From Paramarasmius palmivorus (taxonomy: Eukaryota; Basidiomycota; Agaricomycetes; Agaricales; Marasmiaceae): a DNA stretch of 64,000 bases. Below the pieces are notes generated by a model that did not search any database, was not told the origin of the DNA, and worked only from the letters and a program-made list of their open reading frames with translations. Below, in pieces: positions 13,201 to 22,830 of the stretch; position 1 is the stretch's first letter, and each line of letters starts with the position of its first letter. The position numbers were made by a program, and so were the translations under genes. The stretch spans positions 362,039 to 426,038 of the forward strand of contig JAYKXP010000046.1 in assembly GCA_037176845.1 (NCBI GenBank), given 5' to 3'.

Positions 13201-13717
13201 GTCCCCTAACCTCAAAGGCGTGCTCATTAACGAACCTAGTATTGCGACTGTCGAGGCATACGCGGATATTTTGGAAAAAGTCATAGCATATGCTAGACGT
13301 GGAGGATCTGTAGTGTTCGGGGGGTCTTTCAGCTCTCTCGCTAGTCCTCGTCTACACGATGAGTTCTGGCGGAACAAGATGGGTATTGAGTGGTCGTTTG
13401 GCTCGTATCGAACGGCGAGGGGCGACGTCGTTCGACAACACGAGCTGTTCAGAGCATGCTCTTGGCTCGAATCATCTCTTAGTGTCCAAGCGGTCTATCT
13501 CAAGTCCACCGATAAACGGTCGATACTCTATCGCAACACGAATGATGAGGGAGCTGCTCTTAGATCGCGTTACGGAGAAGGATATGTTAGCTATGTTGGG
13601 GGCGTTCATGGAACGGAGAAGATTGTCGAGGTTACGCTTGCCATGCTCGGTGTCATAACAAACCCCCTTCCACGTGTGGTGTATCATACCGGACTCGCGG
13701 TGGTGGAGGGAGAGTGA
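10249..13717 (+). CDS. TPR + CCCH zinc-finger protein with three copies of an unnamed ~210-residue domain
   Basis: Exons 10249-10416, 10467-10597, 10649-10770, 10822-11131 and 11188-13717 join in phase to 1086 codons. Order: a basic helix rich in Arg/Glu (residues about 30-56); a TPR pair, starting KGNELFRDGCHTEAAEKYEQ and including YDPKNVKARYRRGLARKELG (about 57-135); an acidic linker; two CCCH fingers, CRFYNHGGCNRGTRCQYSH (spacing C-x7-C-x5-C-x3-H) and CIFSVVGLCQYGPERCIYSH (C-x7-C-x5-C-x3-H); then three homologous blocks at roughly 11516-12130, 12207-12860 and 13063-13650. Each block has a hydrophobic start, a motif of the form SPxLxGVFIxDxGIA, an RNGG/KDGG + VxGGxFS strand, a SGSY-like motif, an NPSLPQSYS-type helix and a GYxGYIGDVxGEE element. 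The blocks resemble a glutamine-amidotransferase-like Rossmann fold, but I cannot name the family. A Thr/Gln/Pro-rich linker (12890-13050) separates blocks 2 and 3. A role in RNA binding or scaffolding is inference. Confidence 0.85.
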
Positions 13718-14129
13718 GCGGCAATGGATTTCCGTGATGTCTGGATAATGTCTATGTTCAAATAATGTTGTACCACTACTTCTTGACCAATCAATGTTCA
13801 CGCGAATGGGCCGAAACACCCGATGGTACTTACTACTACACCGGACGCGTACGAGTCACGGGCTATCCTTGGTAATAGGATTCCCACGATATCTCATCTC
13901 TGCTCGCATTGCACAACTACAGACTGACCAGCAAACATGGTTGAAATCTCTCGTATGGCACCATTTTTAACTGGTCCGACCTTCATACACCATGGGATCT
14001 TACGTTGGGAATATTGGAATACGGATATCACCCGAGGGAAACATCCGACAGGTTCCGGTGTCGAGGTTCAGGTTCATCTATAAAAGGATGTCTCTTTCGG
14101 CCCCTTGGGTCTCCTTCATCATCAAGAAG
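13718..14129. other. Intergenic region, promoter side of the dienelactone hydrolase gene
   Basis: About 410 bases between two plus-strand genes. An A/T-rich TATAAAA-like stretch occurs at 14079-14086 (ctataaaagg), about 45 bases upstream of the next ATG, and may be a core promoter element. Nothing else recognised. Confidence 0.4.
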
Positions 14130-15265
14130 ATGTCTCTCTGCGACGATTGCATCAAAGGTATCCTGGAGTTACCGCTCTTCTATACCTTTCTGCTAACCTT
14201 TTTCCAGGCGTGACACATGAAGGCAACCCCGACGGTTTGTTTTTCCTCGCCACTAGTTTGTGGGTCTGTCTACTAGTGCGGTCGATTCAGGGGAATGGCA
14301 AAACATTGGAGGCGTAGATTGCTATGTTGCCACGCCTGATGGAGAATATGAGAAAGACAGAGTGATCCTATTCCTCCCAGATGCATTCGGCGTTCAGCTT
14401 TCCAACAATCAAGTGCGTTTCTTCACTTGTAGCATACTCCACGTCTAACAATGCAACTCTGGAACAGCTTCTTGTTTCGAACTTCGCGGCCAACGGATTC
14501 AAGGTATTCTTGTCCAGCCTCGAATTGAAGCAGTAAACCAAACATCTATGTGATAGAGTGTCGCGATTGATTTCTTCCGCGGCGATCCGGTTCCCGCTGA
14601 TATTATGAGCCCAAATGTGAGTTCTTGCTTTTTGTTGAGTTGTCGTTCTGATGTTGCCTTCAGTATTCGGGGCCACCATTCAACAAGGAGACCTGGTTCG
14701 CAAACCACGGACCTGACCAGATCAGGCCTCTCATTGACAAGGTCATAAATGCACTCAAAGAAGATGGAGTAACACGTTTTGGCGCTACTGGTTACTGCTT
14801 TGGCGGTAAGTCCCGTGCTGTTAATTGAAAGTCTGTGCAGACTCTAAGATACGATAACGATAGGCCGGTACACTTTTGATCTCGCTTTCGATAACATCAT
14901 TCAAGTCTCCGTCGTTTCACACCCTTCCCTTCTCAAGATACCCGATGATTTGGAAGTGTGTAATGCTTCAATTCTCTTTAAAGATGGACAATGTCGCTGA
15001 ACCTCTTCAGAAATACCTTGAACTTTCCAGAGCACCTTTGCTCATCAACAGCTGCACCGTAGATGCACAGTTCCCTCTCAAAGCGCAAGCCAAGGCCGAT
15101 GATATCCTCGGCGACGGGAAGTTTGCCCCTGGGTACAAGAGAGAGTACTTCGATGGGTGTTCGCATGGCTTCGCCGTCAGAGGAGATATGAGCGCCCCGA
15201 AGGTGAAAGCCGGAAAGGAAGGCGCCTTCAAAGCGGCCGTTGTGTGGTTTAAGAAGTATCTTTAA
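14130..15265 (+). CDS. Dienelactone hydrolase family protein
   Basis: Cytosolic alpha/beta-hydrolase of the dienelactone (carboxymethylenebutenolidase) family. Eight exons (14130-14157, 14208-14234, 14291-14412, 14468-14503, 14557-14616, 14664-14805, 14864-14955, 15011-15265) join in phase to 253 codons, normal for the family. Start MSLCDDCIKG is the usual fungal N-terminus. Catalytic residues visible: Cys in GYCFGG (split by the intron at 14806), Asp in SCTVDAQFP, and His in GCSHGFAVRG. Blocks VDCYVATPDGEY, ILFLPDAFG and DFFRGDPVP are typical. Very short exons (27, 28 and 36 bases) mean that single-frame gene prediction would miss its 5' half. It is convergent with the PL14-like gene, 302 bases apart. 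Natural substrate not deducible. Confidence 0.93.
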
Positions 15266-15567
15266 TGAAGGATAGCTCTTCGGAAATTATTCGAATCATA
15301 TGTCAAAAATACTATAGCCCGTTTGCGCTTTTTGGGAAAGGGCTCGCTAGCTGGTCTTCTGTTTCGGGTGGTACGAGCTGGTCAACAAACCCATTTCGAC
15401 CTGAAAAGGGTATAGCGGATACTCCACTTCCAAGTCCGAATTCTAGTGAGATGAATGAAAGAATGTCCAGATTCGCGTTGACTCTGAGTCTCCAAGTGTT
15501 CACCCAGGACAACCGGGGAAAAGTTAAATGGTACAAACGATAATGGACAACGTGTACATGAACTAGA

Positions 15568-16934
15568 TCAGGCATTGCACGACATCGAAAAGTTCTTGAA
15601 CCAGACGTATTGGTCTCGGGGACTTGCCCATTCCGACTCATGGCCTCCGAAAAACGTGCTGTCGAACCCGTTAATCCACGCGCATGATACAGTAAAACAC
15701 GACTGGTACCTGAAAAATATTCCCTTGAATCCAACGGGTCCATCATTGGATGTACTTTCTTGTGTACCAAACGCTTCATCGCCGTCTTGAATGAAAAGCT
15801 CATCCAAAGTCGGGTCTTCACGGCGCAAGAGACCACCAAGTCCAAGCGGCCCAGTCCCTATTTGGTGATGGGCTGGATTCGGTGTCTTTACTTGTGTCCC
15901 CCTGCTCTTTCCATCTCGAGATTTCTTGCCGGTGCTCTCCGGCCCGTAACCAAGATTATCGCGGTAGAAGACGTCCTTTCTATCGATCACCTGTTCGCCG
16001 TCCACGTCGAGGGTAAAAGAACCATCTTGCTCCCCAGGCGTATTGAGCGTTACAGTTTGCGAAAGACGCGTCCATTTTCCAGGTGCGAATTTGAAGGACC
16101 CTCGACCAATGGAAAGACCATAGGCAGCGTCGCAAACCGAGTGATTATCATCGCACAGGTCTTTTGTTTGCTTGTCTTTGGGGCTATACTGCGAGGACGA
16201 TGAGGATGAAGATTTTGAATCAAAGGAAGACAGCGATAGGCACGCACCAGATACAGCTCGCCCTGCCCACCAGCCCTCCACATCAACCTGGTACTAAAAC
16301 ACGTCACCGCAGCGTCTCCTCCCGAACACCCAGTCCGACCACCATAGAGCCCAGGAAGCTTGCCGCCCTTGACGAAATCGAAATCTTCTGGAAATAAGAT
16401 ACTGTAGGTGAATGTAACGTTGGTTGCATTGGTGATATCTAGTGGCGAAGCGTAGAATTGAGCACCACCGCGAGGCGAATTCGCTGGATTGATAGATCCT
16501 TCGGGATAAAGAACTTGAAGCACGGATGAGCCAGATGAGTCGTCTTCCTCGAGAACTTCGAGAAAACTCTGTGCATATTGGGTCCCTTCCATGAAGAGTC
16601 TCGCATTGGCCTCGGCAGGAACCTCGCCTTCGTCAACAACTTGAAGATTCTTCTGATTATCTGAAAACTTGGTGACGTTGAAAGCACTAGAAATGTCTGA
16701 AATGTTCGAGGGCGATATCCAAGACGTAGAGCTCGGGGGTGACGTGCTAGAAGGTTGTGCTGTACTTGGTAAAACTGTCGAGCTCGGGGTCACGATTACT
16801 GTTACGGTTTCCGTGACGAAAGTAGTTGTCGTCAATGACAATGGAAATTCTAAGGGCGATAGCAATGTTTCGTTGAGAGAAAGTGATAATACAGCACCTA
16901 GCGCTGAACAGATTAGGAACATAGTGGGGATCAT
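15568..16934 (-). CDS. Secreted polysaccharide lyase family 14-like protein (copy B)
   Basis: Paralogue of the gene at 4690. Exons 16934-16248, 16188-15710 and 15658-15568 join in phase to 418 codons. I chose ATG 16934 because it begins a clean signal peptide (MIPTMFLICSALGAVLSLS); the frame stays open upstream to 17003 with charged residues that would hide it. A Ser/Thr/Pro-rich stretch (about residues 40-75, TVTVIVTPSSTVLPS...) likely forms an O-glycosylated spacer absent from copy A. Core blocks match copy A: YPEGSINP, GGAQFYASPLD, KGGKLPGLYGG, CFSTRLMWR, YGLSIGRGSFKFAPGKW, DGSFTLDVDGEQV, and the final STFFGGHESEWASPRDQ. The variable insert after FYRD is longer here. Substrate unknown. Confidence 0.87.
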
Positions 16935-17072
16935 GGTGGTCAGGAAAATTGAAATTGATTTATGTAACGCTAGCGCCAGTCGGACGCGAGCAAAAGCGCC
17001 CATATATGCATGAATGAAGGGGAAAAAATTCAGCTACTGTAAGTTCGCCGCACTGCAGCTTAAGTCATATCT

Positions 17073-18958
17073 TTACTCTCGTTCGCTGACAGTCGCATCC
17101 AAGACATCGCCGACATACAGCGGTACAAAATAATCTTTGAATTGCACTTCCATGCTGCAAACGAGATAGTCAGTCAGATATTGATCTAGAAGACGATAAG
17201 CGTACCGTAGATCACTGGTGCTCTTAAAGTTCAATTTCCGGAACACGTTTCCCAGTATCATGTACAGCTCACTCCATGCGAGGCTAGAACAATGAGCTGA
17301 GGATAAAGGACAGAGATGGTTGAGCAGGCAAACTTACTTGATCCCGATACAGGAACGAGGTCCTTTCCCAAACGAAACTAGGTATCGATCCAATAGATGA
17401 TCCTTGTCCTCCAGCCATCTCTCCGGGTAGAATCGTGCCGGGTCAGGGAAGATATCTGGGTTCATGTGGACAAAAGGATTGGCAATTGAGACGATGGTCT
17501 GTGTCCTTGTTAATCAAGAATTCCGTGTAGATGAAGTTTAGATGAACATCGAACTTACTCCTGACGGAACTGCTTGACCGGCAATGATAGCGCCCGATTC
17601 TGGGACCACTCTAGGCATTGGGCTGACAACACCGTACGATAAGCGTAGACTTTCCTTGATGACAGCAGTCTAATAGGTGAACGTGAGTCATCTTTCTGAT
17701 CATTGCCATGAAAGAAAGCCCAGACCAAGTACGGAAGTTTCTCGAGACGTTCCAAAGGCAGAGGGACCTCTTTATCCGGCCACACCGCGTCCAGCTCTTC
17801 CAAAAGCTTGGCACGTACTCTGTCATCTTGTACCAGACAGCGAGTTCCGATTGTGCATGTATTTCCCACTGTATCGCTGCCAGCAACTCGAAGGCTTCCT
17901 CCCTCGGAGATTAGCCAGTCTTTCTTCACCCTGTGCGACTGCTTCAACTTGCCCTGCACCCGAGCGTTGTTAACGAGCGTGTAAAACACATTCACGTCGT
18001 CCGAATCGGGGTCATATTCCTTGGTGTCGGCCAGGGCTTTGTCGACCAGCTTTTCCATCTCCTTCTGCATCTCTATACGCGCATTTGCTGCTGGGGAAAT
18101 GCTGGTTGTGAACCAATCCGGTAGATTCGAAGCGATATATCTGAGAACCGGTATATGCCTGAAGAGCCATGTAGAAGACACGGCACCGTTGACGTCAAGG
18201 ATAGCCGGGTGACTGAACGAAGGATAAGATGTTGCGTCGATATGAGTTCGAAGAGTGTAAAGCGTAATGACGTCCAGAGTGATAGAGCGGAACGCATGGT
18301 TCATGTAGGCTGGGGAATTTTCGTGGTTCTTCAGCATTTGTGAGATGAATTTATCGATCTAATGTACCGCTTTTGAGTAGTTGCTTAGAATGAGATATGA
18401 GACCACACCCACCCGCTCTTGAATGATATCCTCGAGTTTCAAAACACCTTTCCGCGAGAAATACGATGAGAACAAAGACTTGATTTCAGAATGCTCTTTC
18501 GCATTCGACGTCGAGAAGAGATTCGACGGAATGCCGATCTCGAACGAGTTCCGATAGTAGACCGGATCTTTGAGCATTTTGTATGGCGAATTGTAAATGT
18601 CGCTGTAAGCCGCAGGATCGGCAAAGTGTAGCTGAAAAGAGATGTTAACGCATGCCCCGCCAGTACAGATTCGAGCCATACCTCGCTATGTCCAACCCTC
18701 ACCACGGGACCTGAATAAGAGCACCATGAGTAGGGTATTTTAAACAGCCAGTTTTAGCTTACCATACGCCTCGTGGAGATCGCGCAGATGGTTGAGCCAT
18801 CCACCGTCGACTATAACATCATAGTAGACCCGGTATAGCCACGTCCATTTGGCGAACGTTGGACCAGGAAAAGCTTTCAAGGGGTCTGGGCGGAGTAGTC
18901 GAATCAAGACGACGGAAACGACGACCACTGATATTGCAAGGATTTCAGATGATACCAT
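17073..18958 (-). CDS. Cytochrome P450 monooxygenase (copy A)
   Basis: ER-anchored heme monooxygenase. Exons 18958-18763, 18710-18682, 18631-18413, 18358-17726, 17669-17559, 17498-17338, 17283-17206 and 17154-17073 join in phase to 502 codons. N-terminal anchor ILAISVVVVSVVLIRLL followed by a proline-rich hinge (PDPLKAFPGPTFAKW). The I-helix segment reads EGGSLRVAGSDTVGN, an A-G-S-D-T variant of the A/G-G-x-D/E-T signature. K-helix ESLR lies in TAVIKESLRLSYG; PERF-type region FYPERWLEDKDH; heme loop FGKGPRSCIG, with the thiolate Cys two bases before an intron-proximal Gly. It is nearly colinear with 34450-36343. Substrate unknown. Confidence 0.93.
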
Positions 18959-20478
18959 GGCTCCAGATATTCTCGATGAAGAAGTTAAGGAGAAAGCGAG
19001 GCAAGTGTCGGGGTATAAATACGTGTGGCCCCAATCCCATAGACGGACTGTTGATGCTAATAGTCAGCATTACTCGAGCATGGGTTCTAGCACTGGCGAT
19101 AAAACAAGGAAACGTATTGGAGCGGCAAATCGGGCCATATGAATGGCTCAGGCCAAGGAGAATGACAGCGGGCTTGCATGGTACAACGAGGACCGCAATT
19201 CATGAGTGCCATACAGTTACTGTGCCGAGACATGATATAAGCTGTTTCATACAAAATGCTGACATTCATGTAACTGGGAGTCAGTTAATCAATTCTATGA
19301 TGATTGTATTGGTAAGGAAGCTCACAGAAGCTAGTATGCCCGTGTCGGTTGGGCTTTCGCCCATCCGCTTTACTGCCTAACGGAAACAAGTCCAGCTGGG
19401 AATCATTATTTGTATCCCGTCAAAAATTCTGAGCTTCAGCGCGTGCATTTGTCCGAGGTCACCCTAATTCTATAGTGGCGTTAGACCAGAAAGCATCGAG
19501 GCGACAACGACAGACACATGGTGCTTGTCAGCTTCGTGTCGTAAAAAGGTGGCGAAGTAGGTCGCGAGTTCTGACTCATCGGGCCTTGTCGTATTCGCGA
19601 ATCTGCTGGAGATGGGTGATCAATAAAATGTATATAATAGATTGCCTACTTCCGAGTAGTCTTCTGACCGAAAATGTGACATTTCTGTAACGAACCGTTA
19701 GCGCAAAGAGTTCTGGAGGTCAGTCCTTGAAATCCGACCTTGGTATATTGCCGAAGCGAGTCTCAAGTATAAGTCGTGGATGCCCTTTGAGGATGTGCTA
19801 TTCTCTGTGGAGTAGTTATAGTCTAAAGAGTATAAGTTCTGCAGTATGCATCGATTGAAAGTTGTTGACACTGAGTCATGGGAATATAATGACGACGCTA
19901 GCGCCAGAATATACATTCGAGACTAAATTCACATTTATAGCGATCCACTTCCGAGCCATAAATCAACGGTTAGCTGAGGACTGCATTCCAGTTCTGCTTA
20001 ATCATCTCGTCAAATATCCAATCGTTGTCGTGTATGGTGAATCGTCACTGAAATACGAGCATGACGAAAGCTTGCAGCTGTCAGGATCGCGTGATGAACG
20101 TCTCTAGTCTTAGGATCATGCAAACCCGCTCCTAATGTTCACATTAGTGCATGTAAAACCAGTTTCGATTGGGAAAGCAAGACCCTGCCAGAGTTTGGAT
20201 CTAAAAATACGGAATTACAGTCCTGCGATGGGATTCACAGTACACTTTTACTCACAATTATATTTTATCATGTTATCCATAGACTTGAATGACCTATGAA
20301 AGTTCAGCAAAGAGTACCGCAGCCATCGTGTCGTTGGCCAAGATGATCATGATGGTCAGAAAACAAGACGCGACCTGGAACCCTGGTTCGGAGTCACTTC
20401 CGTCATCCGACTCGGCTGTGACTCTTCTCTTACGCCTTTCATCTCACCCCATTCCACCCATCTGCACGGTGGCATCCA
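18959..20478. other. Intergenic region between divergent P450 and RING genes
   Basis: About 1.5 kb of 5' flanks. Open frames up to 173 codons (18859-19380 plus) run antisense to the P450 start and contain no domain. I see no tRNA, repeat or splice-consistent gene. Confidence 0.45.
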
Positions 20479-22345
20479 ATGCTCGAAGAACATCTACCAC
20501 CAGAACTCTCATCTTTACAGCAAGAATATACTATGGATCCAATCCCAGAACCACTTCCTTCGAGTGGCACCAAGCGAAGAGCGTCTGTTTCCTTTGAAGG
20601 CATGCGAGACGATTCTCGAAAGAGATTGAAGGAGGGAGGGAATAGCGGGCAGCTCGATGCTATAGAACAGTCGGGCGGCACTCAAGAGGTAGCCTCAAAC
20701 CCGACGAGTACGGTGGACCTTGTGGAGGAGTTGTATGATGAGCTGAGTTGTGGGTGAGTCAGGTTCTTTCCTCATGCACGGGTCTATTGGTGTTAACTCA
20801 AAGAACAGATGCTGCTCTGGCTTGCTTCATCGCCCCGTTGTCGTCTCCCCTTGCCAGCACTTCTTCTGCGGAAGGTACGTCTATTGACGCCTATCAAGCG
20901 ACCAAGCATTTGACGGCTTTTTTGTGATTTTCAGCTGTGTTGTTCAGTGGATTCGCGTGGGTATCCCATTCTGGCAGTATCTCCGTTGTCTGATTGTTTC
21001 AATTTCCATCTAGAATGGTGGTACCAACTGTCCTGCATGTCGTGGTGTGTCCACCATAGTCTCGCCATCTCGCCCACTTCAGATAGTAATCGACACACTT
21101 CTCCGAGCGGCACCTCACAAAGCTCGAACCGAACGGGAATGTCAGCAAGCGGACGAGATATATAAGGGTGGTGTTAACATGCGAGTGAGTGTGTAATGGC
21201 AGTACTACTTTCATCTAGAATTTAGACATCTCTTTAGATTCCGACACCACGAGAAGCCTCCCCCGAGCCAAACCTCAATCTCAACGGCGATTTTGCCAGA
21301 CCCTGTCCACATTGTTTACCCAACAATCCTTACCGCTGGACATGTCCTCAGCCTATTCCCGATCCCAACACGGATGTCGATCATGCTTGGCACATGGAAG
21401 ATGGCTTTCCACCAGGGCATGCACCTTGCGGAAATTGGTATGGATTTATACACGCACTAGAGCTAGAGTACTCATAGCCCCACCCCAGCGAAGTATTGCT
21501 TGCACTCCAAGCACCAACCACATCGAAATGCGACTTTTGTAGATCCTCCTTTTGTGGAATTTCGGTCCCTGGTAGATGTGTGGCAGCCCCATTGCTGGCT
21601 CAGCAACTGCAAGGAATGGCGGATGTGGGCGATTTGATCCAGTGTGCGGATGTGTATGACTGTTTCAACGGGAATACTGTCGAAGTTGACTTCATGCTCG
21701 ACTATATGACTGCCCAGGGGTTGACGCCGAGGCATATATACAAAGATGTGAGTTTGCAGAATCCAAATTTGAGCGAATCTAATGCCATCCTTAGATCGTC
21801 AGTCATATCAAGAGTCAACCTCGCCAGTTTGCCCCATTGATTGAACAAGATATCTTCATGGACAATTCAACTTCTTCAGAGCCCGACGTAAATGCTGAGT
21901 CTCCTCGAGAACAGCTTTGCCGACGATGTGCGACAGAAATCTTTATCTGGGGTCTGAAGGATTGGTGGATACGAGAGAGGCAGAAAGGATTTGTGGAAGA
22001 ACCTATTGCAGGCCGCAAAGATTGTCCAAATGGTTCTGAGTGTACCCGGCAGAAGGATCTAGGTATGTTTCAGCTTTGTGTCTCTTACTTCCGGAATGAT
22101 GCTGACATGAACCTAGGTCATGCCAAGGAGTGTGAGTGCCCTCTTATTTGACATCCGTGTATCCTTGAAGCTCATTTTCGTATTTGATAGTCAACCATAT
22201 ATTCAGCCGAACAGCGCAGGGTTCGTCATCTCAGGCAAGAGAGACTGAAGTTCCTATTGCTGAAGGGGACATGTCTGTCATAGTAGATGTCGGTGGGCTC
22301 TCGAGTACGCTGCCAGTGGATAGCGATATTGATACTTATTTCTGA
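20479..22345 (+). CDS. CHFR-like RING E3 ubiquitin ligase with a PBZ-like finger, no FHA domain
   Basis: Nine exons (20479-20753, 20809-20874, 20935-20956, 21014-21184, 21238-21437, 21489-21747, 21795-22062, 22117-22131, 22191-22345) join in phase to 476 codons. The RING starts with CGCC at the first junction and continues HRPVVVSPCQHFFCGSCVVQ and NCPACR (C3HC4). A cysteine-rich middle follows: RPCPHC, APCGNC, CDFCRSSFCG, EQLCRRCATE. Near the C-terminus KDCPNGSECTRQKDLGHAKE followed by FNH fits the PBZ pattern C-x2-G-x2-C...H-x4-H, the poly(ADP-ribose)-binding finger of CHFR and APLF. That finger is assembled across a 15-base micro-exon. Metazoan CHFR carries an N-terminal FHA domain; here the first ~90 residues are Ser/Pro/Glu-rich with no FHA. 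A start at 20533 is also possible. Role in PAR-dependent checkpoint ubiquitination is inferred from family. Confidence 0.82.
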
Positions 22346-22830
22346 TTATCATTTTGGGTATTACTGGGCATTTATTGCTGTTCCTTCACTTTACTCTGTA
22401 TACTATTGTCACTCATTGTAGGATTACCACGCATTCTCGTTTTCCAGTTACTAGTATAATCAAGACACCCTTTATTCTCTTTCGCCATTTCCGTCGGACA
22501 TGATAAGATGAACAGTGCCGACGGAGATCTTGCTTGGCGCAACGAGAATTCTAGTGAGTCTCCCGACGGCCGACTATTTTTCCATGAGTTCCATCTCTAC
22601 AAGTCTGTAACGCCTCCTTTGCAACGAGAGCTGCGCAAACCGCTGCGAACTCGAAGGCGGTATCTAACCTCGGCTGTACTCGGTTTTATTTGTTTTGTAC
22701 CCGAGCGATCACCGTCGGAATTTTATTCTAAACGCTCGCTTTCCGGTTTCGATTTCGCATTTCATTGCAGTACTTATAGGGTCACGAAAACTACCTTGTC
22801 GACCAACAACATTTTCATATTCGAACGGCC
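22346..22830. other. Intergenic region between two plus-strand genes
   Basis: About 485 bases with the RING gene 3' flank and the glycosyltransferase promoter. A 121-codon open frame at 22508-22873 overlaps the next start in another frame and has no recognisable content. Confidence 0.4.

Noticed and set aside
11891..13286. Long alternative-frame ORFs at 12213-12587 and 12657-13286 and minus-strand 12683-13150
   Set aside because: They are shadows of the TPR-CCCH exon, whose frame shows clear domain repeats.
15760..16397. Plus-strand ORFs at 15760-16203 and 16164-16397
   Set aside because: Antisense to the PL14-like coding exons; no family features.
18859..19380. 173-codon plus-strand frame opposite the P450 start
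   Set aside because: Begins antisense to a well-supported exon and shows no domain.
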